This document shows, piece after piece, positions 53,422 to 63,410 of a DNA stretch of 64,000 bases. The notes below the pieces were generated by a model. The model was not told the DNA's origin. It ran no database searches and worked only from the letters and a program-made list of their open reading frames with translations. The stretch's first letter is position 1. Each line of letters opens with the position of its first letter. The position numbers were made by a program, and so were the translations under genes. This DNA comes from Sporomusa acidovorans (GTDB lineage: Bacteria > Bacillota > Negativicutes > Sporomusales > Sporomusaceae), in the NCBI RefSeq assembly GCF_002257695.2, contig NZ_CP155571.1; one strand, written 5' to 3'.

Positions 53422-54332
53422 GAGTGCGTGTGGGAATACCGCAGGGGTTACTGCATTTTCAGTATGGCGCGGTCATGGAGCGTTTTTTGGCTGAACTGGG
53501 GGCAGAGGTAGTGCTGTCGGGTGAGACATCACGCCATACCCTTGACTGTGGCAGTGTCCTTGACGAGGTATGCTTGCCGGCGAAGGTTTTTTTCGGGCAT
53601 GCCTGCCATTTGCGCAACCAGGTCGATTATTTATTTTTGCCGCGGGTTGTCAGCATCAGACCGGGACAATATACTTGTCCGAAAATTATTGGCATGCCGG
53701 ATTTGCTAAGAAATAATGTGGGGAATTTACCGGCAATCATTGATATTAATATTGATATGCGGCAAAAAAGCAGGCAGATATATCAGGCGGTGATTGCGGT
53801 TGGCCGGTTTTTCGGCCGCGGCGTGGCCGCCAGTTTGTATGCTTGGTTTAAGGCTTGGCAATACCGGGCGCAAGTGCGGCGTGGGCCGTTGGCATGGGCA
53901 TATGACGGCCGTCCGCAACTGGCGCTTATTGGTCATCCGTATATTGTTTATGACCGTCAAATTAGTTTTGATACGCTGGGAAAACTAAATAAATTGGGAA
54001 TGCAGGTGATTACACCCGAAATGGTCGATGCCGGCGAGATTAATCGGGCTGCGGCCAGGCTTGAAAAACAGCTGTATTGGTCTAACAGCCATACGATAGC
54101 CGGAGCGGCGATGGCGCTAATGACTGGCGACCGCCCGCTGAGCGGCATTATTTTCATGACCTGTTTTGCCTGCGGGCCGGACGCACTGGTCGGTGAACTC
54201 ATCAAGCAGCAAGCGGGAAAACGAAATATTCCCTGTATGCAGCTATCACTGGATGAGCATACGGCAGAGGCTGGCTTAGTCACCCGCCTGGAGGCTTTTG
54301 CCGACATGCTGAAGCGGAGGCAGGCGCTATGA
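53418..54332 (+). CDS. CoA-substrate enzyme activase-related protein (DUF2229 type), first of pair
   Basis: About 304 aa from GTG 53418. RVGIPQGLLHFQYGAVMERFLAELG is the usual N-terminal motif of the DUF2229/acyl-CoA dehydratase activase-related family, with conserved cysteines (DEVCLPAK; FMTCFACGPDAL; LDEHTAEAG near the end). These cysteines may bind an iron-sulfur cluster as in 2-hydroxyacyl-CoA dehydratase subunits. Overlaps the second member by four bases; the two probably form one complex. Substrate unknown. Confidence 0.7.
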   Translation: MRVRVGIPQGLLHFQYGAVMERFLAELGAEVVLSGETSRHTLDCGSVLDEVCLPAKVFFGHACHLRNQVDYLFLPRVVSIRPGQYTCPKIIGMPDLLRNNVGNLPAIIDINIDMRQKSRQIYQAVIAVGRFFGRGVAASLYAWFKAWQYRAQVRRGPLAWAYDGRPQLALIGHPYIVYDRQISFDTLGKLNKLGMQVITPEMVDAGEINRAAARLEKQLYWSNSHTIAGAAMALMTGDRPLSGIIFMTCFACGPDALVGELIKQQAGKRNIPCMQLSLDEHTAEAGLVTRLEAFADMLKRRQAL

Positions 54333-55444
54333 TTGTTACTTTTCCCCATATGGGGACCATGAGTATTGTTTTGCAGGCTTTATTTGAAAATCTGGAATGT
54401 CAGGTTTTGGTTCCCCCGCCGATTACGAAACGGACTATGGAACTGGGCACAAGGTTTTCACCGGAGACAGTATGCCTGCCATTCAAACTGACACTAGGCA
54501 ATTTTATTGAAGCACTGGAGCAAGGTGCCGATACTCTGGTAACTTGCGGCGGGGTTGGCCCCTGCCGCCTGGGTTATTATGGAACCATTCAGCAAGAATT
54601 ACTTGAACAATTAGGTTATCAGTTCAGGATGATCATGGTAGAGCCTGATCTAGTGAAAATCTATAGACAGCTAAACTATTTTGCGCCACATAAAAACTGG
54701 TATGAAGTATATAAGGCCTTTCGGTTGGCCGGCTGCAAAATGAATCTTTTGGATGAGCTTGGGCGAGAGATGAACCGTCTTAGGGCTTATGAGGCTAAAG
54801 CCGGTTCTTTGGATTCGCTGTGGGATGAGGCCAGGCGGGAGATCATTCTAGCCAACAACTGTCAGACAGTTAACAATTTGCGGGAACGATTGTTGCAAAG
54901 GGTTAAGGCGGTTAGGCTGGTGCAGAGAAGCACCGTGCTGCGCATTGCCATTGTTGGAGAAATCTATGTCATGCTGGAGCCCTTCGTTAATCAGAACCTG
55001 GAACGCCGTCTCGGCAGCATGGGAGCTGAGGTGTTCAGGACGATGTCTTTAACCGATTATGTCAAAGGCCAATTGCTTCGGCGGCAAAGTTATCTGGATT
55101 TATATAAAAAGCTGTCAGTTATGGCTAATCCCTATCTTGGGCATCCTGTCGGCGGTCATGCCCTTAAGAGCATTGCCTATACCGTTTTTCAAAAACAGCA
55201 AGGGTATGACGGCATTATCCAGGTATATCCTTTTACGTGCATGCCTGAGGTTATTGCTAAGAATATTTTGCCTAAAGTCAGCCAGGACGTTGATATGCCG
55301 GTACTTACACTTGCTTATGACGAGCAGACAGGTGAGGCGGGGATGATGACTAGGCTGGAAGCATTTATTGATTTATTGAAATATCGCAAGGCTAAGCTGG
55401 ACAAAGTCAGCCACGTTGGCAACGCTATTGGGCAACAACAGTAA
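54329..55444 (+). CDS. CoA-substrate enzyme activase-related protein, second of pair
   Basis: 371 aa. FPHMGTMSIVLQALFENLECQVLVPP at the start, then ETVCLPFK and CGGVGPCRLGYYGTIQQ, and a C-terminal YPFTCMPE ... LAYDEQTGEAGMMTRLEAF. It parallels its neighbour and shares the same family. ATG overlaps the upstream stop (ATGA). Confidence 0.7.
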   Translation: MIVTFPHMGTMSIVLQALFENLECQVLVPPPITKRTMELGTRFSPETVCLPFKLTLGNFIEALEQGADTLVTCGGVGPCRLGYYGTIQQELLEQLGYQFRMIMVEPDLVKIYRQLNYFAPHKNWYEVYKAFRLAGCKMNLLDELGREMNRLRAYEAKAGSLDSLWDEARREIILANNCQTVNNLRERLLQRVKAVRLVQRSTVLRIAIVGEIYVMLEPFVNQNLERRLGSMGAEVFRTMSLTDYVKGQLLRRQSYLDLYKKLSVMANPYLGHPVGGHALKSIAYTVFQKQQGYDGIIQVYPFTCMPEVIAKNILPKVSQDVDMPVLTLAYDEQTGEAGMMTRLEAFIDLLKYRKAKLDKVSHVGNAIGQQQ

Positions 55445-55448
55445 GCTG

Positions 55449-55477
55449 CAGGGCGGGAACGCCCTGTTCCTTTTTTT
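55449..55477 (+). terminator. Terminator after the activase-like pair
   Basis: CAGGGCG (55449-55455) pairs with CGCCCTG (55460-55466), followed by TTCC and seven Ts. Confidence 0.78.
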
Positions 55478-55575
55478 CTGCTTGCCAGCAGCAAGGCATA
55501 ATTAGTAATTCAGGCAGGAACTTTTGCTCTGAGACGCGAATGGAAAACTAAAACGCCTAGCAAACGGGGGGCAGT

Positions 55576-56337
55576 ATGCGAATCCTGTTAGAACAAATAA
55601 TGGATATTGCCGTTTTGGCTGGTGAGATTATGCTTACGAACGGGGCGGAAACCAGCCGGGTAGAAGAAACAATGTTTCATATTGCCAGGGCTCTCGGCGC
55701 AGTTAAGGCCGAAAGTTTTGTAATTCCGACGGGTGTGTTTCTGACAGTGACTGATTGTGAAGGACGGACAAGTACGGTGATGCGGCGGATACATGACCGT
55801 ACTATAAATCTTGACCGTATTGCCAAGGTAAATGAGTTGTCACGGCGTTTAACCGACCGCCGTATGGATTATGACGCGGCTTATGCTCACCTGGAACGAA
55901 TTGCCCGGGAGCGCACCGGCTTTTCCCTGGTGCCGTCGATGCTGGCGTCCGGTGTAGTAGGCGGCACGGCCGCATTGCTTTTAAACGCCGGCCTGCCGGA
56001 AAGTGCGGCAGCTTTTGGTACGGCACTGGTTGTCCGGTATATTGCCCATGTCGTTTCCCGACTGCATGGGGTTCGCTTTACTTTTGAATTTTTCGGGGGT
56101 GTGACGGCTGCCTTGGTAGGGACGCAAATACAGCACTTTTGGCCGCAAGTAAGTTCGGATATTGTTGTTGTGGGGGGTGTCATGCCACTTGTGCCGGGTG
56201 TTGCCATAACCAACGCCATCCGGGATGTTATCGCCGGAGACCTTCTGAGCGGATTGTCACGCGGTTTGGAGGCGGCCCTTACATCGGTGGCTATTTCAAT
56301 GGGAGTCATGATCATTTTGGCTGTCAGTAGGTGTTAA
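55576..56337 (+). CDS. Threonine/serine exporter ThrE, N-terminal-type subunit
   Basis: 253 aa. N-terminal soluble part with EIMLTNGAETSRVEETM and the TVMRRIHDRTINLDRIAKVNELSR block of ThrE, then five TM helices with GGVMPLVPGVAITNAIRD. In split systems this half pairs with the small ThrE_2 protein encoded next. Exports threonine and serine using the proton motive force. Confidence 0.87.
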   Translation: MRILLEQIMDIAVLAGEIMLTNGAETSRVEETMFHIARALGAVKAESFVIPTGVFLTVTDCEGRTSTVMRRIHDRTINLDRIAKVNELSRRLTDRRMDYDAAYAHLERIARERTGFSLVPSMLASGVVGGTAALLLNAGLPESAAAFGTALVVRYIAHVVSRLHGVRFTFEFFGGVTAALVGTQIQHFWPQVSSDIVVVGGVMPLVPGVAITNAIRDVIAGDLLSGLSRGLEAALTSVAISMGVMIILAVSRC

Positions 56338-56350
56338 ACGGGGTGAAACT

Positions 56351-56806
56351 ATGCTGCTGATCAAACTTGCTGCTGTATTTATCATGAGCAATGCCATTGG
56401 CATCCTCTACCGCATTCCCCGGAATTTAATTGTGTATGCCAGTATCACCGGAATGACAGGCTGGTTTGTTACCTATTTGGTTATCAGCAGCGGCATCAGT
56501 ACGATCATGGCTAATTTTTTGGGTAGCATGGTGGTAGGGGTATTGTCCGAAGTGCTGGCCAGAGTGTTAAGAAAACCTGCCACAATTTTCATTATACCCG
56601 GCTTTATACCCTTAGTGCCGGGAAGGGAAGCATATACGGCCATGCTGTTTATGGTTAAGGGGCAATATACCAATGGCGTGGCGATGGGGATGTTGACACT
56701 GCTGACTGGCGGGGCGATCGCCTTCGGTATTTTTGTAAGTTCTACATTGTTTAGAATATTGCGCGCTGCCAAAGATGAGCAAGCAGAAAGTGAAGGCCAA
56801 AGATAG
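56351..56806 (+). CDS. ThrE C-terminal-type subunit (ThrB-like small partner)
   Basis: 151 aa, about five TM helices, with FIIPGFIPLVPGREAYTAML, the counterpart of the motif in the larger subunit. It starts 13 bases after it and ends two bases before tilS. Confidence 0.85.
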   Translation: MLLIKLAAVFIMSNAIGILYRIPRNLIVYASITGMTGWFVTYLVISSGISTIMANFLGSMVVGVLSEVLARVLRKPATIFIIPGFIPLVPGREAYTAMLFMVKGQYTNGVAMGMLTLLTGGAIAFGIFVSSTLFRILRAAKDEQAESEGQR

Positions 56807-56808
56807 CC

Positions 56809-58185
56809 ATGTTTGACAAGATAAAAGAATGGATTAACAATTATACTATGGTAGGGCCGGATAGCCGGATTTTGGCCGCCTGTTCAGGTGGGCCGGATTC
56901 CCTGGCGCTGGTTCATATTTTACATCGACTAAAAGTGGAAATTGGCTTTGGTTTGGCTGTGGCCCACGTAAATCACATGTTTCGTCCGGAGGCGGCCAAA
57001 GAAGCCGAGTTTGTTGCCGCTTTTTCGCACCAGTTGGGCCTCAAGTGTTTGGTTACGGCTATTGATGTGCCGGCATATAGCAAGACCAGCAAAACCTCCC
57101 CGGAGGAGGCAGGCAGGTTTCTCCGGTACCGGTATTTGCGCCAGGTGGCCGCGGAATGGGGCGGTGCGCAAATTGCAACCGGCCATCACAAAGACGACCA
57201 GGTTGAGACAGTGCTTTTGAATTTCTTGCGGGGGGCGGGCAGCGCAGGCTTAAGGGGAATGCAGCCGGTTAATGGCGACATTATCCGCCCGCTGCTGGCT
57301 GTCAGCCGCTTCGAAATTGAGGCCTATTGCCGGGAACAGGGGCTGCAGCCATGTTATGACAGTTCAAATTTTACGCCGGATTACCGGCGGAACCGGATTC
57401 GTTTGGAGCTTTTGCCTGCTTTGGAAAAAAACTATAACCCGTCCGTCCGGGAGGCAATTTGGCGGTTGGCTTCGCTGGCAGGGGACGAATATAGATATAT
57501 TTCCCGCGAAGCCGCGAAACGATGGGACGCTGTGGTAGTGGAAGGCGAAACGCTGACCATAGACAGTCAGGCGCTGACTACTCTGCCGAAGGCGCTGCAG
57601 CGGGAGTTAATTCGGCAAGTAATTGAGAAAAAAAAGGGAAGCCTGACAGGAATAAGCTTTGATCATGTGGAAAAATTACTTACTATGGGACTAGCTGGTA
57701 AAGTGGGTTCGCGCCTTACTTTGCCAGGAAGATTACTGGCCAGAAAAACATATACGGGAGTTGAACTTCTGAACCAGGCGCTTGCCCGGGAGATGCCAAC
57801 TATTGGCGGTAAACCGGCACCCGCCGCTATAGTTGTGCCCGGCACAACAAATTACGGCAGTACCCGCATAGTGGCCGAAATCATTGCCGGACCACCGTTA
57901 AAGCAGGGAAAACAAACGGCAGTATTTGATTTTGAACAATTGGTGTTGCCGCTGACAGTAAGAACAAGACTTCCCGGTGACCGCTTTCGGCCTTTAGGCC
58001 TAAGCGGCAGCAAAAAGCTGAAAGAGTTTTTTATTGACAGTAAAGTGCCTGAGGCACAGCGGGATTTTGTTCCAATTGTCGCCGATCAGCAGGGAATACT
58101 TTGGGTTGCCGGTTATCGCCAGAGTGAACATGGACGGATTACAGAATCTACGAAAAAATTTTTGCGGCTTTCGATTACTAAATAG
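56809..58185 (+). CDS. tilS: tRNA(Ile)-lysidine synthase
   Basis: 458 aa. PP-loop SGGPDS (26-31), HVNH, ATGHHKDDQVETVLLNFLRG, and the C-terminal TilS domain (about 385-455, GDRFRPLGLSGSKKLKEFFIDSKVP). Converts C34 of the AUA-reading tRNA-Ile to lysidine; essential. Precedes hpt and ftsH as in most Firmicutes. Confidence 0.96.
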   Translation: MFDKIKEWINNYTMVGPDSRILAACSGGPDSLALVHILHRLKVEIGFGLAVAHVNHMFRPEAAKEAEFVAAFSHQLGLKCLVTAIDVPAYSKTSKTSPEEAGRFLRYRYLRQVAAEWGGAQIATGHHKDDQVETVLLNFLRGAGSAGLRGMQPVNGDIIRPLLAVSRFEIEAYCREQGLQPCYDSSNFTPDYRRNRIRLELLPALEKNYNPSVREAIWRLASLAGDEYRYISREAAKRWDAVVVEGETLTIDSQALTTLPKALQRELIRQVIEKKKGSLTGISFDHVEKLLTMGLAGKVGSRLTLPGRLLARKTYTGVELLNQALAREMPTIGGKPAPAAIVVPGTTNYGSTRIVAEIIAGPPLKQGKQTAVFDFEQLVLPLTVRTRLPGDRFRPLGLSGSKKLKEFFIDSKVPEAQRDFVPIVADQQGILWVAGYRQSEHGRITESTKKFLRLSITK

Positions 58186-58199
58186 GGGGTATTTTGAAT

Positions 58200-58751
58200 A
58201 TGAGTAATAATATGATGGCAGATGTGGAGAAAATACTATTTAGTGAGGAGCAACTGACTAGCCGGATTAAAGAACTGGGTGAGGCGATTACTCGTGACTA
58301 TGCCGGCAAGGAAATATTAATGATCGGTGTTCTGCGTGGTGCGGTAATTTTTATGGCTGATTTGGCCCGGGCGATCAAACTGCCGGTCGCTATCGACTTT
58401 ATGGCTGTATCCAGTTATGGTTCTTCCACTTCGTCAAGCGGCGTTGTCCGTATTTTGAAAGATCTGGATGAGGATGTGGAGAACAAGCATGTAATTATTG
58501 TGGAGGACATTATTGATTCCGGGCTGACATTAAACTATCTTATGGATAATTTATGGTCCCGCAAACCTGCCAGCATAAAGATTTGTACTCTCCTCAATAA
58601 GCCTGACCGCCGTAAAGTTGAAGTGCCTATAGCTTATAACGGTTTTACCATTCCTGATTATTTTGTTGTAGGGTATGGTTTGGATTTTGCGGAAAAATAC
58701 CGTAATTTCCCGTTTATCGGGGTCCTTAAGCCAGAAGCCTATGAAGGATAA
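58200..58751 (+). CDS. hpt: Hypoxanthine phosphoribosyltransferase
   Basis: 183 aa. PRPP-binding loop VIIVEDIIDSGLTL and the purine loop KYRNFPFIGVLKPE. Salvages hypoxanthine and guanine. ATG 58200 with AGGGGG; TTG 58194 is possible. Confidence 0.95.
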   Translation: MSNNMMADVEKILFSEEQLTSRIKELGEAITRDYAGKEILMIGVLRGAVIFMADLARAIKLPVAIDFMAVSSYGSSTSSSGVVRILKDLDEDVENKHVIIVEDIIDSGLTLNYLMDNLWSRKPASIKICTLLNKPDRRKVEVPIAYNGFTIPDYFVVGYGLDFAEKYRNFPFIGVLKPEAYEG

Positions 58752-58765
58752 ATGTTTTTCCTTAA

Positions 58766-58794
58766 TTGTCAATTTTTATTTAGTATGCTATAAT
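58766..58794 (+). promoter_or_regulatory. Sigma-A promoter for ftsH
   Basis: TTGTCA (58766-58771), 17-base spacer, TATAAT (58789-58794). Confidence 0.85.
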
Positions 58795-58861
58795 TATGCG
58801 ATATGAATAGTAACATGTATCTAACGTCGTTTTTGTGGTCCAGCGAGAGGAGGGCTACTTG

Positions 58862-60790
58862 TTGAACAAGTTTTTCCGGAATGTCAGTTTTTACCTGTTG
58901 ATTATCATCATAGCCATTTCGATAATCGACTATTACTCATCACGGACAACACCTAAGCAGGAAATCAGTTACACTCAGTTCCTGAAACAAGTGGAAGAGC
59001 AAAAGGTCGAGCGGGTGACGATTGTTGAAAATACCATCCGCGGCAAACTTAAGGATGGCCAGGAGTTTGCCACTATTACACCTGATGATCCCACGTTAAT
59101 CGGTCAGCTCAGGGAAAAGGGTGTTGACATTAAAGCGGAACAACCGCCGCAGCCACCGTGGTGGACGACAATTTTTTCGTCAATTTTGCCAATGCTCTTG
59201 TTGATTGGCGTATGGTTTTTTATTATGCAGCAAACGCAAGGTGGCGGCAATCGGGTTATGTCTTTTGGCAAATCCCGGGCGAAACTGCATGGTGAGGATA
59301 AAACCAAGGTTACATTTAGTGATGTGGCCGGAGCTGATGAAGCCAAGCAGGAATTAGAAGAGGTCGTTGAGTTTTTAAAACATCCTAAAAAATTTAATGA
59401 CCTGGGAGCGCGTATTCCCAAAGGAGTACTTTTATTTGGGCCGCCCGGCACAGGTAAAACACTGCTGGCCCGTGCGGTAGCCGGTGAAGCTGGTGTACCC
59501 TTCTTTAGCATTAGCGGATCTGATTTTGTTGAAATGTTTGTTGGTGTTGGTGCTTCGCGGGTGCGCGATCTATTTGAGCAGGCTAAGAAAAATGCTCCTT
59601 GTATCGTGTTTATTGATGAAATTGATGCTGTCGGCCGCCAGCGTGGCGCAGGTCTTGGCGGTGGGCATGACGAACGTGAGCAGACACTCAATCAATTGCT
59701 TGTTGAAATGGATGGGTTTGGCGTCAATGAGGGGATTATCATTATTGCCGCTACCAACAGACCCGATATTCTTGACCCGGCGCTGCTGCGTCCCGGTCGC
59801 TTTGACCGGCAGATTGTCGTTGACCGGCCGGATGTTAAAGGACGTTTGGAAATACTCAAGGTACATACCAAAGGCAAACCGCTTGCCAAGGAAGTTGATC
59901 TTGATGTGCTGGCTCGGCGTACTCCCGGCTTTACCGGTGCAGATTTGAGCAATCTGGTTAATGAATCAGCGCTATTAGCTGCCAGGCGCAATAAGCGGCG
60001 TATTGAAATGCCGGAAATGGAAGAAGCCGTTGAGCGGGTAGTCGCCGGACCTGAACGCAAATCCAAAGTCATCAGTGAAAAAGAGAAAAAACTTACTGCT
60101 TACCATGAGGCGGGCCATGCGTTGATTGGCATGCTGCTAACCCATACCGACCCTGTACATAAGGTATCCATTATTCCCCGCGGCCGGGCAGGCGGTTATA
60201 CGCTGATGCTGCCTAAAGAGGATCGTTATTATGCCACCAGAACGGAACTTCTGGAGCAGATAAAAACCTTTCTGGGCGGCCGGGTTGCGGAAGCCGTCGT
60301 GCTTGGCGAAATCAGTACAGGGGCGCAAAATGATCTGGAACGGGCTACCGATCTGGTGCGTAAGATGATTACGGAATACGGCATGAGCGAAGTATTGGGG
60401 CCAATTACCTTTGGGCGCCGCCAGGAACAGGTTTTCCTGGGACGCGATATTTCCCGTGACCGCAACTACAGCGAAGAAGTGGCTTACTCAATTGACAAGG
60501 AAGTACGTCGCCTTATTGAGGATGCTTATGCGAAAACGGAAGAACTCCTCCGAGCCAATATCGATAAACTGCACCTTGTTGCCAACGCGCTCTTAGAACG
60601 CGAAACACTCGAAGGCGCAGAATTGGCTCAATTATTAAATCAAGGCAAAATAACCGAAAAAGACAGTGATGATAATCCGCCGCCGTCTGACGATGCTGAT
60701 ATACCGCCGCTTTCTGCCCAGCCGGGACCTGACTCCGGCAGTGGCCCGAAGATTGTCTATAGTTTCGGCTTGGCTGAATCACGTTATTAA
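58862..60790 (+). CDS. ftsH: ATP-dependent zinc metalloprotease FtsH
   Basis: 642 aa. Two TM helices (about 8-25 and 105-125) around an extracytoplasmic domain, an AAA+ module (Walker A GPPGTGKT 193-200; Walker B IVFIDEID; second region of homology RPGRFDRQ) and an M41 protease with HEAGH (415-419). TTG 58862 with GAGGAGGG seven bases upstream matches the Bacillus N terminus M-N-x-x-F-R-N. Membrane-protein quality control and sporulation. Confidence 0.97.
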   Translation: MNKFFRNVSFYLLIIIIAISIIDYYSSRTTPKQEISYTQFLKQVEEQKVERVTIVENTIRGKLKDGQEFATITPDDPTLIGQLREKGVDIKAEQPPQPPWWTTIFSSILPMLLLIGVWFFIMQQTQGGGNRVMSFGKSRAKLHGEDKTKVTFSDVAGADEAKQELEEVVEFLKHPKKFNDLGARIPKGVLLFGPPGTGKTLLARAVAGEAGVPFFSISGSDFVEMFVGVGASRVRDLFEQAKKNAPCIVFIDEIDAVGRQRGAGLGGGHDEREQTLNQLLVEMDGFGVNEGIIIIAATNRPDILDPALLRPGRFDRQIVVDRPDVKGRLEILKVHTKGKPLAKEVDLDVLARRTPGFTGADLSNLVNESALLAARRNKRRIEMPEMEEAVERVVAGPERKSKVISEKEKKLTAYHEAGHALIGMLLTHTDPVHKVSIIPRGRAGGYTLMLPKEDRYYATRTELLEQIKTFLGGRVAEAVVLGEISTGAQNDLERATDLVRKMITEYGMSEVLGPITFGRRQEQVFLGRDISRDRNYSEEVAYSIDKEVRRLIEDAYAKTEELLRANIDKLHLVANALLERETLEGAELAQLLNQGKITEKDSDDNPPPSDDADIPPLSAQPGPDSGSGPKIVYSFGLAESRY

Positions 60791-60797
60791 TGTACCA

Positions 60798-60826
60798 AAC
60801 AGCAGGGAATCTTCCCTGCTGTTTTT
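60798..60826 (+). terminator. Terminator after ftsH
   Basis: AACAGCAGGGAA and TTCCCTGCTGTT form a 12-bp stem with a two-base loop, followed by Ts. Confidence 0.88.
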
Positions 60827-60927
60827 ATTAAGTGCAACCATCAACTAGCGCTTTTGACAAAAACTTGGCGTTAGCCGGGTTTTCTAACAAGCTGTTAAAT
60901 AGAAAATAAGGAACAGGAGGTAAAAAT

Positions 60928-61992
60928 ATGGATTGGATTAAACCAGGGCGGGCTACAGGCCTTGGAAGTTTGCCCTATCAGGATGAATTAACGGCAATCA
61001 AGCTTATTGCCAAGGCGATGCCGCATTGGCCTCACTGGCCGCAACTGCCTGCTAAAATGCCCGAACAGGGTTTTGTCGTGCAGTATGTTCAGCCGCTTAT
61101 CAAGATGGGATTATTGGCTGTCCAATCATTAAAAGAGCCGGTGTTTTGCCGCGGAGAAACGGATTGGGATGCAAAGACCGCCGATTTTTATGAAAAGTAT
61201 CTTGCCTTTAGTAACGATGAACCTGGTGCCGGGCAGCCTTTTGCGTTGACAGGGGAAGCGTTTGCCGGTATGGAGACCTTTATGGAACATTTTAGCCGGT
61301 TTTTTCCCCAGGCAGAAGGTGTGAAAGGACATGTCAGCGGTCCGCTTACCGTAGGCTTGCAGATTAAAGATGAGTGGGGAAAAGCCTGTTTTTATGATGA
61401 AGCACTCAGGGACATATTGGTACACTGTTTAACTGTTGAGGCGGTGCTTGAGGCAAAACGGTTAAAAACTCTCGGGTTACCGGTATTAATTTTCATTGAT
61501 GATCCGGGACTGTTTCTCATTGGTGCATCAACCCATATTACCCTGACCAGACAAGATGCTTCAACTGCTCTGGCGGCTATTATCAAAGCCTTGCAAGGGC
61601 TGGGCGTAAAAGTGGGAGTGCATGCCTGTGCGGGGATTGACTGGTCAATTTTATTCGATTTACCTCTGGATCTAATTAGTTTTGATGCTTATCACTATTT
61701 TACCGGTATGGCCCTGCAGGCGGACGGGTTGGCAGGCTTTTTGCGCCGGGGCGGTAAAATGGCCTGGGGTCTTATTCCAACCTCCGAGGAAGCCTGGCAG
61801 GAAACAGCAGACACTATTTTTGCAAAGTTTCAGGAACAATGTGACGAATTGACTCGCCGAGGAATCGATAGTGCGCTTTTGCGGAAAAATATGCTTTGGA
61901 CGCCTAGCTGCGGAACCGGTGCATTGCCTGTGGCATTAGCAGAACATATTTATGATTTAGTAGAGAAAGTTGTGGAAAACGGGGTTCCCTGA
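60928..61992 (+). CDS. UROD/MetE-like superfamily protein
   Basis: 354 aa TIM-barrel protein. LGSLPYQDELTA at the start, VSGPLTVGLQI, IDDPGLFLIG, then GVHACAGIDW and TPSCGTGAL. The H-x-C and a later Cys fit the zinc ligands of cobalamin-independent methionine synthase and methyltransferase relatives. The MetE N-terminal half is absent. Specific reaction unknown. AGGAGG precedes ATG. Its last 43 bases overlap the 3' end of the convergent histidine kinase gene. Confidence 0.7.
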   Translation: MDWIKPGRATGLGSLPYQDELTAIKLIAKAMPHWPHWPQLPAKMPEQGFVVQYVQPLIKMGLLAVQSLKEPVFCRGETDWDAKTADFYEKYLAFSNDEPGAGQPFALTGEAFAGMETFMEHFSRFFPQAEGVKGHVSGPLTVGLQIKDEWGKACFYDEALRDILVHCLTVEAVLEAKRLKTLGLPVLIFIDDPGLFLIGASTHITLTRQDASTALAAIIKALQGLGVKVGVHACAGIDWSILFDLPLDLISFDAYHYFTGMALQADGLAGFLRRGGKMAWGLIPTSEEAWQETADTIFAKFQEQCDELTRRGIDSALLRKNMLWTPSCGTGALPVALAEHIYDLVEKVVENGVP

Positions 61993-63410
61993 CAGTTAGT
62001 TGCTTCCGTAGGCAACGTAAAAGTAAAAGTTGTAACTTCTCCCGGTATACTCTCTACCTGAATGGAGCCGCCCATTGCGGCCACTAATTTTTGCGTAATT
62101 GCTAGTCCTAAGCCGGTGCCGCCATCATTGCGGGAACGGGATTTATCGACCCGGTAAAAGCGTTTCCAGATATGATTCAGATGTTCTGGCGGAATGCCAC
62201 TGCCGACATTGCTTACGCTTATTATTACCTGGTGCTGCCTCGCTTTCGCAGCTAAGGTGATTACTGATCCGGGAGTGGCATGGCGGATGGCGTTTGTCAG
62301 TAAATTGTCCAATACTTGGCCCAAACGGTCGGGATCAGCAAGCGGAGGGGGGAGTTCATCGGCAATGTCGGTTGCGATTGTCAGTGATTTTGCTTCTAGA
62401 AACGGGAGGAGCTTGTCCGTGTGAGCGATAAAAACTTTAGCTAGCAGTATGGGACGGCGGATGATGGTAAGCTCGCCTGCTCCTAATTTTGATAGGTTGA
62501 CTAAATCATCAACAAGCCGGCCAATGCGTTTCGATTCACCAACAATGTTTGCCAGATAGCGCGCACGTTGTTCTGTTGTTTTTGTTAAACCATCCAACAG
62601 GGCTTCTGCTAAAGCTTGAATAGAGGCTACCGGTGTTTTCAGTTCATGGGAGACGTCAGATAAGAACTCGCGGCCACTTTGTTCTATTTGAGCCAGTTCT
62701 GCCGCCATGTTGTTTAACGTGCGCCCGAGTCGGCCAATTTCATTTTCCTGGGTGGCGGTGGTGCGGCTGCGATAGTCGCCACTGGCAAACGCGGCTGCCG
62801 CACGGCTTATGTCGGCAAGTGGTCTGGTAAAGCTGCGGGCCATAAAAAATCCAACTAAGGCGGCAGCCAATGCACTAACGGCCAGCGCATACAGCAATAG
62901 TTCTTCAAGAGCTATTGCGGTGCGGTTTGCACCCGTTGCCGGCGAAGCAAGAAACAGGGCAATCGGTATTCCCGACTCTTGGGGGGGAAGAGGAAAGGCA
63001 ACGACGATGTTGGGATCGCGCTCGCGGGGTCTAAACACTTTTTGTATACCTGTTCCGTCCTGCCAGTCAAGCGTATCCCATATGCGTGTCCAATATTCGG
63101 CATATTTGCTTTTCCAGTTGGCGGGCGGCTGACCGGCAATGATTTGGCCGTTTTTGTCCATGATCCAGATGTCGCCGCCGGCCATATCGCCCATGGCATC
63201 CAACATTCTGTTTGAAGGTTTTCTGCCTTGCTCCAGCACATGATTTACCATGGTGACAGCTGAAGTTCCTTTGGCTAAAAGGTCGCTGCGCTTATTTTCA
63301 ATAACATGGTTATACACCAGATAGGACATGAGAGCGCCTAACGTGAGCATGCTGATGAGGATCATAATTAAATGGGACAAAAGGAGTTTGCCAAAAATTG
63401 ATTTGATCAT
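61950..63410 (-). CDS. Sensor histidine kinase (HAMP-HisKA-HATPase)
   Basis: 486 aa. TM1 (about 8-32), extracytoplasmic sensor (about 33-165), TM2 (about 168-190), HAMP (about 192-244), HisKA with the H-box SDVSHELKTPVASIQAL (about 250-310) and HATPase (DRLGQVLDNLLTNAIRH; GGTGLGLAITQKLV). The stimulus is unknown. ATG overlaps the regulator's stop codon (ATGA). The C-terminal tail (about 15 residues) is encoded in the overlap with the convergent gene. Confidence 0.9.
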   Translation of the reverse strand: MIKSIFGKLLLSHLIMILISMLTLGALMSYLVYNHVIENKRSDLLAKGTSAVTMVNHVLEQGRKPSNRMLDAMGDMAGGDIWIMDKNGQIIAGQPPANWKSKYAEYWTRIWDTLDWQDGTGIQKVFRPRERDPNIVVAFPLPPQESGIPIALFLASPATGANRTAIALEELLLYALAVSALAAALVGFFMARSFTRPLADISRAAAAFASGDYRSRTTATQENEIGRLGRTLNNMAAELAQIEQSGREFLSDVSHELKTPVASIQALAEALLDGLTKTTEQRARYLANIVGESKRIGRLVDDLVNLSKLGAGELTIIRRPILLAKVFIAHTDKLLPFLEAKSLTIATDIADELPPPLADPDRLGQVLDNLLTNAIRHATPGSVITLAAKARQHQVIISVSNVGSGIPPEHLNHIWKRFYRVDKSRSRNDGGTGLGLAITQKLVAAMGGSIQVESIPGEVTTFTFTLPTEATNCQGTPFSTTFSTKS

